Assembly (NCBI GenBank): GCA_964016875.1
Contig: OZ024728.1
Location: 13,126,272-13,190,271, forward strand
Direction of reading: 5' to 3'
DNA: 64,000 nucleotides
From: Fallopia convolvulus
Taxonomy: Eukaryota > Streptophyta > Magnoliopsida > Caryophyllales > Polygonaceae
Part shown: positions 52,326-63,300 of the stretch, piece by piece
Numbering within the stretch: position 1 is the first letter of the stretch
Layout: each line of letters starts with the position of its first letter
Made by a program: the position numbers and the translations under genes
The notes under the pieces: model-generated
What the model was told of the DNA's origin: nothing
Database searches by the model: none
What the model saw: only the letters and a program-made list of their open reading frames with translations

Positions 52326-52773
52326 AAAAGTAGCAAACTAGGGGATAAGTGCCAAGATATGCCAAGGACAAGGCATTGGCGTGCCAAGGGCATGGGTAGC
52401 GTAAAAGGGTTGGTACCGAGGGCGGCACATTGGTACCGAGAGTATGCAACGGCGTTAGGCGCTGGCGGGCGCCGTTTGGTGTATCGGTACCGAGGTCTGG
52501 CACATTGGTACCGAGGGTGGTGTTGGCGCCGAGTCTGGCGCATCAGTAGCGAGAACTGACGCCACGGTACCGAGGTTGTCCGAGCTGGTGACGGTGATGA
52601 CGCACGTGAGCAAGGGCGCATTTGTAGGCGCGCCATGGCTAGCAAGTGACCGAGTCACTATAGACCGAGTGGCCTCGAATATGGCCCGGGTCCGGCTATG
52701 AGTGACCGAGCCATCCGAGCATAGAGACATAGCAAGCTCCTCCTGTGTGGCATCCATAGTCGGGGTCGCGTCA
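52326..52773 (-). repeat. Truncated 5' LTR of the deleted gypsy element
   Basis: Matches 46206-46680 of the 3' LTR with small indels. The other half of the LTR is missing. Contains the same GGTACCGA-type array at about 52410-52580. Confidence 0.88.
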
Positions 52774-52778
52774 CAAAG

Positions 52779-53760
52779 TGCCTAGCTGATTTGCTCTCTT
52801 TCCAATTTCAAGTTCATCAATAGATAACAAAAATGCAATTTCTTCCATCTGAGCATCTTGCAACTGATCATGACATTTACTAGAAGAACCAACCACATTA
52901 ATAACAAATGTCAAATTGGTGAAAAACTGATGGACTGAAATCACCTCTCTTACAACAACAACTAAAGTCAATTGCAACATATGTGCAAAGCAATGCACAT
53001 AGTATGCATATGGACAATCATTAATAATCAATGCTTGCAACCCTTTCCACTCGCCACGCATATTGCTGGCTCCATCATACCCCTGTCCACGGATACTCTG
53101 AACATCGAGTAAATGACGAGAGAGAATGACACATATTTCATCCGTTAGAGTTCTAGTTGCAGTGTCTGGAACATGAGAGACACCAAAGAAACACTCTTGT
53201 ACAAAGCCATCTTTATCAACAAATCTCAATACAAGAGCAATTTGTTCTCTTTTAGATTCATCTCGTGCCTCATCGACAATAATACAAAACTTAGAATCAC
53301 CAACATCATCTCTTATCTTGCTCCGTATTTTGCTTGCAATGACTTGTAGAAGCTCCTTTTGAATAGCAGGTGATGTATACTTAGCATTTTAAGGAGCATT
53401 ATCCAAAACTGTTTGAGCAACTTTTTCATCATATGAAGCCAAAAGCTTAATCAACTCAATGAAATTTCCTTGATTATGTGACTCACTAGTTTCATCATGA
53501 CCCCTGAAAGTACAACCCTAAGTTGCAAGAAAAAGAACTGCATCAATAGAAGTCTTTACTCGTGATCGGTTATTTAGAATCTGCTCATGGCTTTCTGCGT
53601 TGATCACATTGTCTATGTGCTTTGATTGGTTCAGCAAGTCCACACAAGCTTGCACTGCTTTATTATGAGGCGATAAAGGACTCTCTTCAATGTGATTTAG
53701 AAAAGCACATCGCTTTCCATCATTCAATTTCTTCCAATTTTTGAATCCCTTGACACTGAT
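52779..53760 (-). pseudogene. hAT-1 transposase (ZMYM1-like), N-terminal and central part
   Basis: On -: CAFLNHIEESPLSPHNKAVQ, DESKREQIALVLRFVDKDGF, RGQGYDGASNMRGEWKGLQA and CPYAYYVHCFAHMLQLTLV, which are hallmark segments of ZMYM1-like hAT transposases (DUF4371 and RNase H-like fold). A stop follows LFLAT at 53518, and others are present. It ends at NQLGTL, exactly where the gypsy element was inserted. Confidence 0.82.
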
Positions 53761-55028
53761 TCAACTTACGATCCTTACCCATAATCCTACAAGTTTAAAA
53801 TTAAAAAGAAACAAATAAAATAAGAACAAAGCCCCTTCAATCTCAATTACTCTAGTCTCTATTTTAGGGATTGAACAAATTAGCAATATATTCCACAAAT
53901 TTTTGATTAACTAATAAAGTAATAATTTTCTTATAAATTTAATATATCAATCTATTCAATTACTGAATTACATGGTACAAATTATATAAAATTAACCTAT
54001 CAAATTATCAATGAGACTTAATTAAATATTTAAATTACAAATTACAAATTCAGTAGACCAATTGAAGTCAATCATGATTCTTAACATTAGTCTAATACTC
54101 TAAGTCTCTAATCGAATTCAATATCTAATTGTCGCCATATTTAGTAAACTAATAGAAATATTGAATTACAAATTCAGTAAACTAAGTTCAATTAAGTAAG
54201 TAACCACATGAAGATAGTAATATCACTATCTCAGTCTGAATTCGGTAAACACTAAACAATAATCTACTAATCTTTAACCCAGCTGGTCGATAATCCGAAA
54301 TTAATTAAATTGGATTAACCAAATTGAATTCACTATTTCAATAAACTAATTGCTTATTCAGTAAACCAAATTTTTAGACAATATTAGACAATATTACAGT
54401 AATCTCAATTCTCATTTCCCAATCTAAAATTCAGTAAACTGATAATCTGAAATTTCGTAAACCAAATCAAATTCAATATTTTAGTTAGACATCAACTTCA
54501 ATACTCAGTAGACAGTAAGCTCAAACTGAAATCAGTTAATACGATAAACACTAACCTGGCTGCTGGCGAGTCGAAGTGGCGACAAGCGACTATTGAGTGC
54601 TTGAGTCGTCTTCTTCGCTCTTCAGGCCGAGGGAAGTGCATGCGCCAACAGTCCCGACTCCGAGGCTTGTTTGTGTGACTGTTGGAGGCCGAGGAAGGGG
54701 CGAACAACAAATTGAAGTCGAGATTTGAAGATAAAGATTGAAGAACAACAATGGAAGTATGGAACTATGGAAGTATGGAAAATCGAAGATTTGAAGTCGA
54801 GATTCAAGAGGAGTCAAAGGACGGATCTCTGGCATTGTGAATTCGGATTTAAAGGAATTCTGAATCTTCAATCCTTGATGAAGTTTGACGAATTCGAAGA
54901 GTTGGCAACTTGGCATTGATGAATGGAAAGAAATAGAAGAGGCTGAAGAGTGAAAAGCGAACTCGGAACTCGAAAGAGGCGAAGAGCGGAAGAACGGAAG
55001 AGTCGGCCGTCGGATATTGCATCCCATT
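53761..55028. other. AT-rich region upstream of hAT-1 and unassigned GC-richer stretch
   Basis: 53761-54540 is AT-rich with repeated CAGTAAACTAA-like phrases, probably the hAT 5' non-coding region. The right hAT end was not located. 54540-55028 has several short frames on both strands, none recognisable. Confidence 0.4.
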
Positions 55029-55030
55029 AT

Positions 55031-55121
55031 GGTATCAGCCATTTTGGGAGTTTATGGTATCAGAGCCATTTTGGGAGGTTATGGTATCAGAGCCATTTTG
55101 GAAGGTTATGGTATCAGAGCC
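55031..55121 (+). repeat. Tandem repeat containing copia primer-binding-site sequence, 4 copies
   Basis: GGTATCAGAGCC at 55056, 55083 and 55110 and a shortened GGTATCAGCC at 55031. The intervals are 25-27 bp with CATTTTGGGAGGTTAT spacers. Confidence 0.88.
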
Positions 55122-55149
55122 TCTTTTTTAATTAAAAGTCTAACCATAA

Positions 55150-55680
55150 GCCGCCACAGTAACAACTTCATTGTTTGACCGTCATGACCAATGGAGTGGA
55201 TGGGATCGGCAAGAAGGTCTTCGTCACCATATATTCCTTTTTACTGCATTTTTCGGGGCATCCTATGATGAAAGCGACAATTACTAAGAGTGAGAATTAT
55301 GTATACATAATGCACTTTTTGTAATACGAAATCCTGGGTTTATTGGCACAATCAAGAAGTCAAGTGGAAACCATCTTGATGATTGGTAGAGTGTAAACTT
55401 CATGTTGGTTGGTTGGATTATTAAATCAATTGAATGTTTTAATTCGAGCCATAATAACTACTTTGAAATTATAAAAGAAATTGTGGGACAATCTTAAGCA
55501 TCAATTCTTCATCTTAAAAAACCTTGCATTCAACAAATATGTTCCAATTTGGCTGACTATGTTCAAAATATACAGATCATTATTATAAATTGTGATACTT
55601 TGGAAAAAAAATTGGGACAAGCTTTCCAAGTATATTAATATTTGGGGTTGCACTTGCGGTTTTTGTATGTGCGACTAGCA
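55150..55680 (+). pseudogene. Copia gag relic
   Basis: GFIGTIKKSSGNHLDDW, VGWIIKSIECFN and IQIIIINCDTLEKKLGQAF follow the order of the copia gag N-terminal region, directly downstream of primer-site repeats as expected. Many stops. No LTR was recognised. Confidence 0.4.
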
Positions 55681-55689
55681 TCAAATCTA

Positions 55690-57060
55690 GTGGTGGAGGA
55701 ACCAGAAAACAAGTAATGAAGGGGCCGATTTTTTTACCAAATACAATCAAAATACAATTTACAATATAAATATAAAAATTACTTGAATTGAACTCTATGC
55801 TCTTTCAAATAGATAAAGTCATCAAGTATATAATTATAATAATTTCTCTCAATAATCTCCTTCTCAAATTTAATAGTCATATAATCTCTCAAATAAAGCA
55901 TCCTCCATTTTTTTAAGCCTTGTCAAAAATGTTCTTTCACTAATTGTCGTAAGCACAAGAAGATTTAATACAAGTCTAATCAATCTATCAATAAGATAAT
56001 GCTTACTTATCTTCTCAATCTCACTAGCCTTTGATATATTTCTAAAATTGATACAATAATTGCAATTATGGATGGTTGTGCACATCGATCTCAAACAACC
56101 TCAATCGGTATCTCAAATTAACTTTATCTTGATCAGCAAAATCATTTGGATAGTACTTCTCAGTTAGTATACATATGTTATGAATATTGAATGATTTGTA
56201 TCCATTTTTGGGATTCAGCGTATTGCTAAGTGAGTAAGCCTTAAGAGTTTCATAGTAGATTCACCAAACCTATATTTCAACTCATGCATTTGAAAATCAA
56301 TAACATTAAAGAATATATCAAAATAAAAATGATGTTCCACTATAATATCTCTTTTGCTGCCTATGAATTCAAGCTTTAAAATAAGGAGCACCCAAGTGAG
56401 GTACATTTACTTTAAATCTACTACGAAATGAAATAACTTCTTCAAGAAAACTTTCACACGCATCTTCTCTAAACTTTTGGATCAATGCCTTTGAATTTGA
56501 AACCAAATGCACGACATTTAAAATGTCTTGGTTTTTGTTTTACAAAGCTTGTAAAAGATCATTTGTGATGCCCATAATCCCTTCGTCAAATATAAAATGA
56601 AAACAAACTCAAATGAAGTAATCATTTTGCAAACAACATTAGCATCTTGTTGTTATGAATAATTGGAACTTTTTTATAATTTTTTTCAAGCACTAAAATT
56701 GTTGGGTCATATAACCTTAGTAGGTTGCATAGATAATGGAAATGTAAACTCCATCAAGTGTATCCTAACTATGTCAAAATGTCTATCTAATTTGCCCTCT
56801 TTCCCCTTTCAAGTTCATCAATAGGTAACAAATATGTAATTTCTTCTATTTAAGCATCTTATAACTAATCATGACATTTACTAGAAGAACCAACCACATT
56901 AATAATAAAACTCATATGAGTGAAAAAAATGATTGATTGGAATTACCTCTCTTCCAGCAGAAACATATATGAAAAGCAATGGACCTAATATGCATATGAA
57001 CAATCATTAATAAATAATGTTTGAAGTCTTTTCCATTCGCAATACATATTGTTGGCTCCA
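55690..57060 (-). pseudogene. hAT-2: second, truncated ZMYM1-like hAT copy
   Basis: On - from 57060: LQTLFINDCSYAY then VHCF, matching hAT-1 CPYAYYVHCF, then heavily broken sequence to LIRLVLNLLVLTTISERTFL (about 55950), matching the hAT-1 C-terminus. The left flank (TGAAGGGGCCGATTTTTTTAC) parallels hAT-1 at 44700. The 5' third is missing. More diverged than hAT-1. Confidence 0.75.
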
Positions 57061-57947
57061 TCATTCCCTCATTATAAGAAAACTCTCTAATACCCCCACA
57101 CATAAGTATTCCACATGTAAAAGTGTTGCATGATTTTTCCACAATTTTTTCACTTGGAGTTGATAATTTACAATATTTTCTACCAAAAAAAGAAGTATGG
57201 CAATATTACATAGATAGAATTCCCGCAATTAGAATAGGGGCTAATGATTCACACAAAATACCCACATTTTATTTAGTGGATGATATTTTTAACACTTTTA
57301 AGTGTTACTTATTTGTGTCACTATTTCCCCCATAACGATGTATACTGTATAGACATAAATGTATTGATCTTAATAAATTCTATATGTGGCGAAGCCATGG
57401 GCATTCCTGAAGGGTATGTTGCCGCCTCTCTTCCATGACATTGATATAATATTATGCATTTAAATCTATATTGAGGCATAAAATTTGTCATGGCTCACTG
57501 ACAATGTTCCCTTGACCCACTAGGGCATTGAGAATTCTATGTTCGGATCTTACCCCTCCGTTTTAAAGGTTGATTTTGATTGGAAAGAAGAGGATAGAAA
57601 AATATGAGAAAATTAAATATGTGTTTGGATGATTTAGTTCACGGAAATTGATGAGAACCTCTTACTTTTTATCCTTTATTTTATCTTAAAAACCACTATA
57701 TCATCAAAAATCAATTACATTATATATAACCAAATTAAGTTGAGAATATAAATTACGTAATTAACGCAACTATATTTTGACTACCATCTTTTTTGAGATA
57801 AAATCAAATTTAAAAAAAATAATTTTAACCAATATAATTAGAAAAATATAAAAAACTAATTTGAAAAGATAATTTCTTGAAGAATTACGGAACAAATGCA
57901 TAAGAATTTGACTACAATTTATTTAAAGATTTTGTTAATATAATTAA
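57061..57947. other. AT-rich spacer
   Basis: No gene recognised. A CATTATAAGAAAAC sequence at about 57070 faintly resembles a CACTA-type end, but no partner was found. Confidence 0.4.
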
Positions 57948-58279
57948 GGGCCCGTTTGGTTTTCTATTTCGGAAACGTAAACGGAAAGGAAACGAACCTA
58001 GTCTATATTAGTGTCATGATACATCAATGATAAATTTCATCTTGCCTTAGTCACCTCATTTTTCATTCAAAAATGTACTGCAAGCCCCCTTGCGGTAATC
58101 AATCTCTTTCCCTAATTTTAACATGGGGTAAGCAAATCCCCCATTTTCCTCTAACCATTTCCCTTCCCCCTTCTCTAGACCCATAAAAAAAATTTGTTAT
58201 CAATGTATTGTGACACATAAGTAGTCTATATTCGTTTCCTTTTCGTTTACGTTTCCGTGGTTGGAAACCAAATGGGCCC
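57948..58279. mobile_element. MITE with TAA target duplication (332 bp)
   Basis: It starts GGGCCCGTTTGGTTT and ends AACCAAATGGGCCC, flanked by TAA on both sides (57945-57947, 58280-58282). A subterminal inverted pair GGAAACGTAAACGG / TTTACGTTTCC is also present. The three-base TAA duplication suggests a PIF/Harbinger (Tourist) type. Confidence 0.85.
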
Positions 58280-59874
58280 TAAAAAGTTAGTTAAATGAGA
58301 CATCTTAGGTACTTGTTTCTACCAACAAACGAAGACAAACAAAATCCTCCATTAGTAATTAAGAGTTGCAATTAGAAGCTCTAGAGTTGTAATTAAAAGT
58401 CACCTTCTATATCAAGCAGGTTTATATTTTTCCTCTTAGTATATATTTTTTCCTATTTTAATACATAGTTTATGTTACTTTGTACGTACATACTCTATAA
58501 AAAAAAATAAAAGTCTTAAAAAAATAGTAAATAATATCTATGTTATGACAATTTTATTCAATAATAAGTTCCAATTAATAAGTTTAATTTTATCATAAAT
58601 TTTATATCTTCAAATATAATTAATCTTTTATTATAATATCAGAAATTCTACGTGGTAGCCCTAAGGTTTAATATTATTCATGAAGTGTACCAAAGTTTGA
58701 CTTAATTCGCACTTAACCATATGGTTAGTACAAAATTAACCTTGTATCCAATAAAGTTAAAATTAACCAACCTTTTTCATTAACTTCTCGTTATAAAGAA
58801 AATTGACATTTTAAAATATAAAATAAAACACATACGTTCATTTTGTTGGGAACAATCTCTACCTTTTTTCATTCGGCCACCATTGGTGAGAAAAAACGAC
58901 CATATTGTTTTAGCACCACAATTAAAAACATAATTAACAAAGTATTCTATTTGACCATTTTGTTTTAGCACAGAAATAGAAATTTGTTCTTTGAAAAAAA
59001 TAACGAAGTCACACCACACCATTAATTTAAGCAAATATATATTTTACTTGGAAAAAAATTAAATGTTAATCTTTCTTCTACCACAATATTAATTTAGGCG
59101 ATAAATGCATAGATAATTAGGTAATTTTTGTTTTGAATAAGTATATATAACTAGGTAAACATATATTTGCACAAAAACTTATATTATATATATAGACTTA
59201 TAATATTTAATCTTATAAGATTCATTAGTACCTTCACATATATTTGCACAAAGTTTGAAGGGTTAACATGAATAACTCAAGTGTAGTTTCAAAAGAGAAA
59301 AGGTGTCGTTGAATTAGTAGGCAGTAATCATATTTAAATTTATAATTTCTTATGCGATAAATATTTTTAAATAATAATGGGATATGTTAATAAGTTTGTT
59401 GGTTTCATTACGCGTTTTTATTTATAACACTTTATTATTATATAGTAGTATATATGAAGCATTGAAAGAATGTTAAATAATTTTTCGTTAAACACTTTTT
59501 GTTGAAATTTGTATTGAAGTCATTTAATTTAATTTTGTAGTTTTTTAATTGGGAGAAGTGACAATTTATTTATTACTAGATTAAGTGTACTCAATATAAT
59601 AATATCATGTACGTTGGTTAAATAAAGTGTTTAAATATGATCACAATATTGGTCTCTTTTTTTGGCAATATACAATATTGGTCTCTAAAGCGTTAATGTA
59701 ATTGGATCTTTAACCTGGCATTAGAATATATTTAAAGATGAAATTCATTAAATAAATTGTACTCTAAAATCTTTATACCCCACTTGTTGTCTAGTGACCC
59801 CAATACCCCACCCTCACCAAACTTATCACTTTGTTCCCAATATCCGATTCATTCCCTTATTCCCTCTCTGCTCG
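58280..59874. other. AT-rich intergenic DNA
   Basis: No supported gene, RNA or repeat. Long A/T stretches. Confidence 0.5.
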
Positions 59875-59939
59875 ATGGCATCAACATCGTCGGTATCATC
59901 CTTCTCACCGTCTTTGTTATCATCATATGCAGTAGTCAG
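59875..59939 (+). CDS. Possible first exon encoding a transit-peptide-like N-terminus
   Basis: ATG in a good context (GCTCGATGGCA) starts MASTSSVSSFSPSLLSSYAV, Ser-rich and free of acidic residues like a chloroplast transit peptide. It is followed by a donor-like CAG/GTCCGG. The C-rich leader upstream resembles a plant 5' UTR. No later exon was found within reach, so it may be an isolated or duplicated gene start. Confidence 0.28.
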
Positions 59940-60009
59940 GTCCGGTTCACATTTACAACTTTAATTTTTCCTTTGCTTTGCTTTGATGGTTTAGTTTCGT
60001 TTTTGCCAA

Positions 60010-60162
60010 GAGTTCGTTTGGTCTTGGAAGCTTAGATCCGGCGCTGTCCTTGTTAGACGTGAGTTCGTTTGGGATTGGAAGTTGAGATCTCGTGTTGTAC
60101 GTGTTAGATTTGAGTTCGTTTGGTCTCGGAAGCTTATATATGGTGTTGTTCTAGTCAGATCT
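60010..60162 (+). repeat. 51-bp imperfect tandem repeat, 3 copies
   Basis: GAGTTCGTTTGGTCTTGGAA begins at 60010, 60061 and 60112 with variations, and each copy has AGATC and TGTTAGA. It would lie in the first intron of the possible gene at 59875. Confidence 0.75.
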
Positions 60163-60399
60163 AGTGTCTCTCTAGTTTGTTCTTCAATGGACCATCTAGT
60201 TTTTTGGGTTTATGTTAAATCTAGTGTTTTTCTGGTTAGCTATTGTTCGTCTTTACTTTGGTTTGTTGATGTACTTCCGAATTGTGTAAATAAATAATTT
60301 TGTTTGGTGTTTAAAACCCTTATCTAGTGTTCTTCATGTTAAATCTTGTGTTTTTGTAATCCGACATAAAATATGAATGTAATTATCATTACTAATATT

Positions 60400-60854
60400 T
60401 AGAGGTGTCAAACGGGTCGGTCAGGTCGGGTTCGGGTTCGGTTATTTCGGGTTCGGGTTGAGTTGGGTTCAGGTCGTAACGGGTCTCCTTTCAAATCGGG
60501 TCGGGTCATTGCGGGTTATCGGGCGGGTCGGGTCGACCTAACAGGTCAAGAAAATTGATTTTTTTACACTTATTAAAATATTTTTTATTTAAAAAATGAT
60601 ATTTAATAATAAATCTATTATTTTTATATATTTTAATAATAAAATATATTATTATTTTTAAAATATATTATATATTCTTAAAATATAACAAATTAGGTCA
60701 ACCCAACGGTTTTTTCGGGTTTGAACCCAACGGGTTTCAGGTCTATCGGGTTCGGTTTATTTTGGGTTTCGGGTTCAAATTATCGGGTCTTGACCCTAAA
60801 TTTTTCGGGCGGTTCGGGTCGGTTTTTCGGGTCGGGTCAGCTTTTGACAGCTCT
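60400..60854. mobile_element. MITE rich in CGGGT repeats (455 bp)
   Basis: A perfect 9-bp duplication ACTAATATT lies at 60391-60399 and 60855-60863. Ends AGAGGTGTCAAA and TTTTGACAGCTCT form inverted repeats. The subterminal arms are dense in CGGGTCGGGT/TTCGGGTT. Nine-base duplication would suit a MULE-type MITE. Confidence 0.82.
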
Positions 60855-60863
60855 ACTAATATT

Positions 60864-63190
60864 GCATTAGGCCGGGAAAATGATCAAGCTCTACTTTCTT
60901 TTCTCTTTGAATGAATGATGATAAAGGTAGATGGATCCACAAATTTCCTTTTTAGAAACATATAAGAATGATCTATATACAAAGATTAACTCTTCATCAA
61001 ACTGAATAAAATGAAAACTTTAAAAATCAAGAAAGTTTTTTTAGTCACAGATATGCTACATATAAATCATTTTCTCGTATCCATTTGATTGTTGATTCTA
61101 ATTTGAGACAACACTGCTATTTATTTAATCACACACATAATAAAAAATATTATAAAAATGAACTATGAAATTTACATGATGAATATATGGTAGAGTAATG
61201 AACAAAGAGGTTTCTTTAGAAGATGCAAAGATGTTAATCCCTATCTTGTAGAAGGCTTCAAACCCATTTCATAGGTCCATCTCCCCCGCTACACTTAAGA
61301 AGAAGCTAATTCATCAGGATTATGTGCAATAGGAAATTTAATCAATATCAGATTTATATTTTCCTCATTTTTTGTGTTAAAAGCTATAAATGACATTAAG
61401 CATTTCAGAAATAAGATAGAGCAATTCAAAATTAGAATGAAGATTATGTATGCTTATTCTTTGTTTTTTCTTTTTCTTTTTAACAATGACTATTATATCT
61501 GAGATAGAGTCAGGAAAATATATCATTCATTGATGAGTTGTAAGTCGACTGCCTTTGATGTCTTGGTTTTTTGCACTTGTTTCCCAATATTTATGGCACA
61601 TCCCATAGCATTTGTATGAATGAGAGAGCATTTGATTAAATATTGGCTAGATTACATGCATAAAGAGATTGCTTGTGTAAAAATATTGCAATTCTCTTAC
61701 CAAATAAGTATTTTTGGTTAGTAGGTTGGATATCCTCGAACTCAATCAGCTCAAAAGGAAAGTGTGCAAAGCCATCAGGTTTGCTTTTGATCTTATTAAC
61801 TATTTTATTTCAGTTCAAATTAATCGTATGCATATTGTTTCATAGGATTCGAAACTAATTCATATTTGGCAGGACTTTCATCTTCTCCATTAAGTATATT
61901 CCTCCTTCCTCTAACTCTGAAAAGTTGTGAGTGATGTTGTTTTTGACAGTGCGGTGAATAGTAGTTCCCTAGTAAACAATATATTGGGTAGATTAGGATT
62001 TAGATCGAAAGATATTAAAGAGAAAATAGCTATAAGGCATGTAAAACTCAATTGAGAATGTATCGTTGCATCAAAAAGAATGAAATCTTTGCTCATGTAT
62101 TTACCAAAAATGTTCCGCATATCCCATTTGTAGCACATCATCACCTAGATTTTTTCATCCTCCCCTTATCTCAGTTGATCGATGAAGGTTCCGATATGAA
62201 GCTTCGTATCACTGACTTCAATGTTGTTTGTTTCAACAACACTTGACTTGAGTTGGGATGCATCATTTGTTTCGTTGTTGATATTGTTGCCTTTCATTTC
62301 TTTTGTATAATTGCACACAGTGGACATGGTTGTATATCTACAAAGGTGAGCCAATATAAAGTATTGAATCTTTGAAAGACTGTAGGTGTGAGGATATGTG
62401 CATATTTGACATGCATATCATATAGAAGAGGGTGAACCAATATGAGACGTTTCAACTTTTAGAGATACAAGTGTTGAAGTGATGGGAATGATTTTCAATG
62501 CACATTGTAATTAGTTTAATTGTGGGTGCTAAAGTTGTGGGGAAGTATTCAAGAATTGTGGGCTGGATGTGTAACGTTCAGAAATAGTTTTTTTTAGTTG
62601 TAAATTAGAAAAGATGCTTTTAAGATGTCAATTAATATGAAAGGATATAATGTAACATTGTTTTGATCCATGTAACATTTGAATTTGACTTCAGAATTGA
62701 AAATAAGAGGATAATACACCTCTTATGCCAATCATCAATATAACATGTAACATTTGGATGTGAAATTAAGGATAGAGGTAATCAATATTTATGGCATATC
62801 ACTGGCCATCACTATTTAAATGTCAATCAATATTTAAATGTGTATAATGAACAGTAAATATTGAAAGTAAGGATACCCATTGAAATTATAAGAGCTTATA
62901 TCAAATTTTATAAGATTCATCATCAACATTTAAATGTGTAACATTCGAACTTGAAATTAAGGATAAAGAGCAACGTAGGCTTTTAAATGTGTAATACTTT
63001 CTCCTAATCAACTATAATACTGCTGGTGGGTTTGAAATTAAGGATAAAGAGCAACTTAAGATTGACTTGTTTTTCGACCATAATGAGGCAGTGCTATGTG
63101 TAAAAATGAGCAATCAATATTGAAATTAAGGATAATGAGATGCCTCTTAATCATCAAGTGTATTAAGTGTCCCCGTGTACACAAAAATAT
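60864..63190. other. AT-rich intergenic DNA with a scattered phrase
   Basis: No gene recognised. From 62600 the phrase GAAATTAAGGATA recurs (about 62763, 62951, 63037, 63125), suggesting old duplication. A frame at 62052-62246 is unconvincing. Confidence 0.4.
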
Positions 63191-63300
63191 ATACTCCCTC
63201 TGTTATAATATGTGTGTCATTTTACCCCTAATTTTTTGTTACACAATGTTTGTCATTTAACCTATTTTGTCCAATTTTTCCTACTATGCCCTTATTAAAT
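63191..63300. mobile_element. Stowaway-like MITE end
   Basis: TACTCCCTCTGTTATAATAT followed by GTGTGTCATTTTACC resembles the common plant Stowaway terminus, beginning at a TA. The opposite end was not found before base 64000. Confidence 0.45.

Larger units (their letters stand above)
45781..52773 (-). mobile_element. Deleted Ty3/gypsy (chromovirus-like) element inserted in hAT-1
   Basis: Target duplication CAAAG at 45776-45780 and 52774-52778. It comprises a complete 3' LTR (45781-46680), a polypurine tract AAGTGGGGGAGGG on - (46681-46693), the integrase C-terminus (about 51958-52325) and only part of the 5' LTR (52326-52773). Gag and most of pol are gone, deleted from within the 5' LTR to the end of integrase. 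A copia element sits in its remaining internal part. Without it the hAT frame continues (NQLGTL to RDTRWSSHF). Confidence 0.85.

Noticed and set aside
57061..57350. Possible CACTA-type MITE from CATTATAAGAAAAC
   Set aside because: No matching right end or target duplication found.
61950..62300. Possible copia RNase H tail (FAHVFTKNVP-like)
   Set aside because: Similarity is only a few residues and no other copia segment or LTR is nearby.
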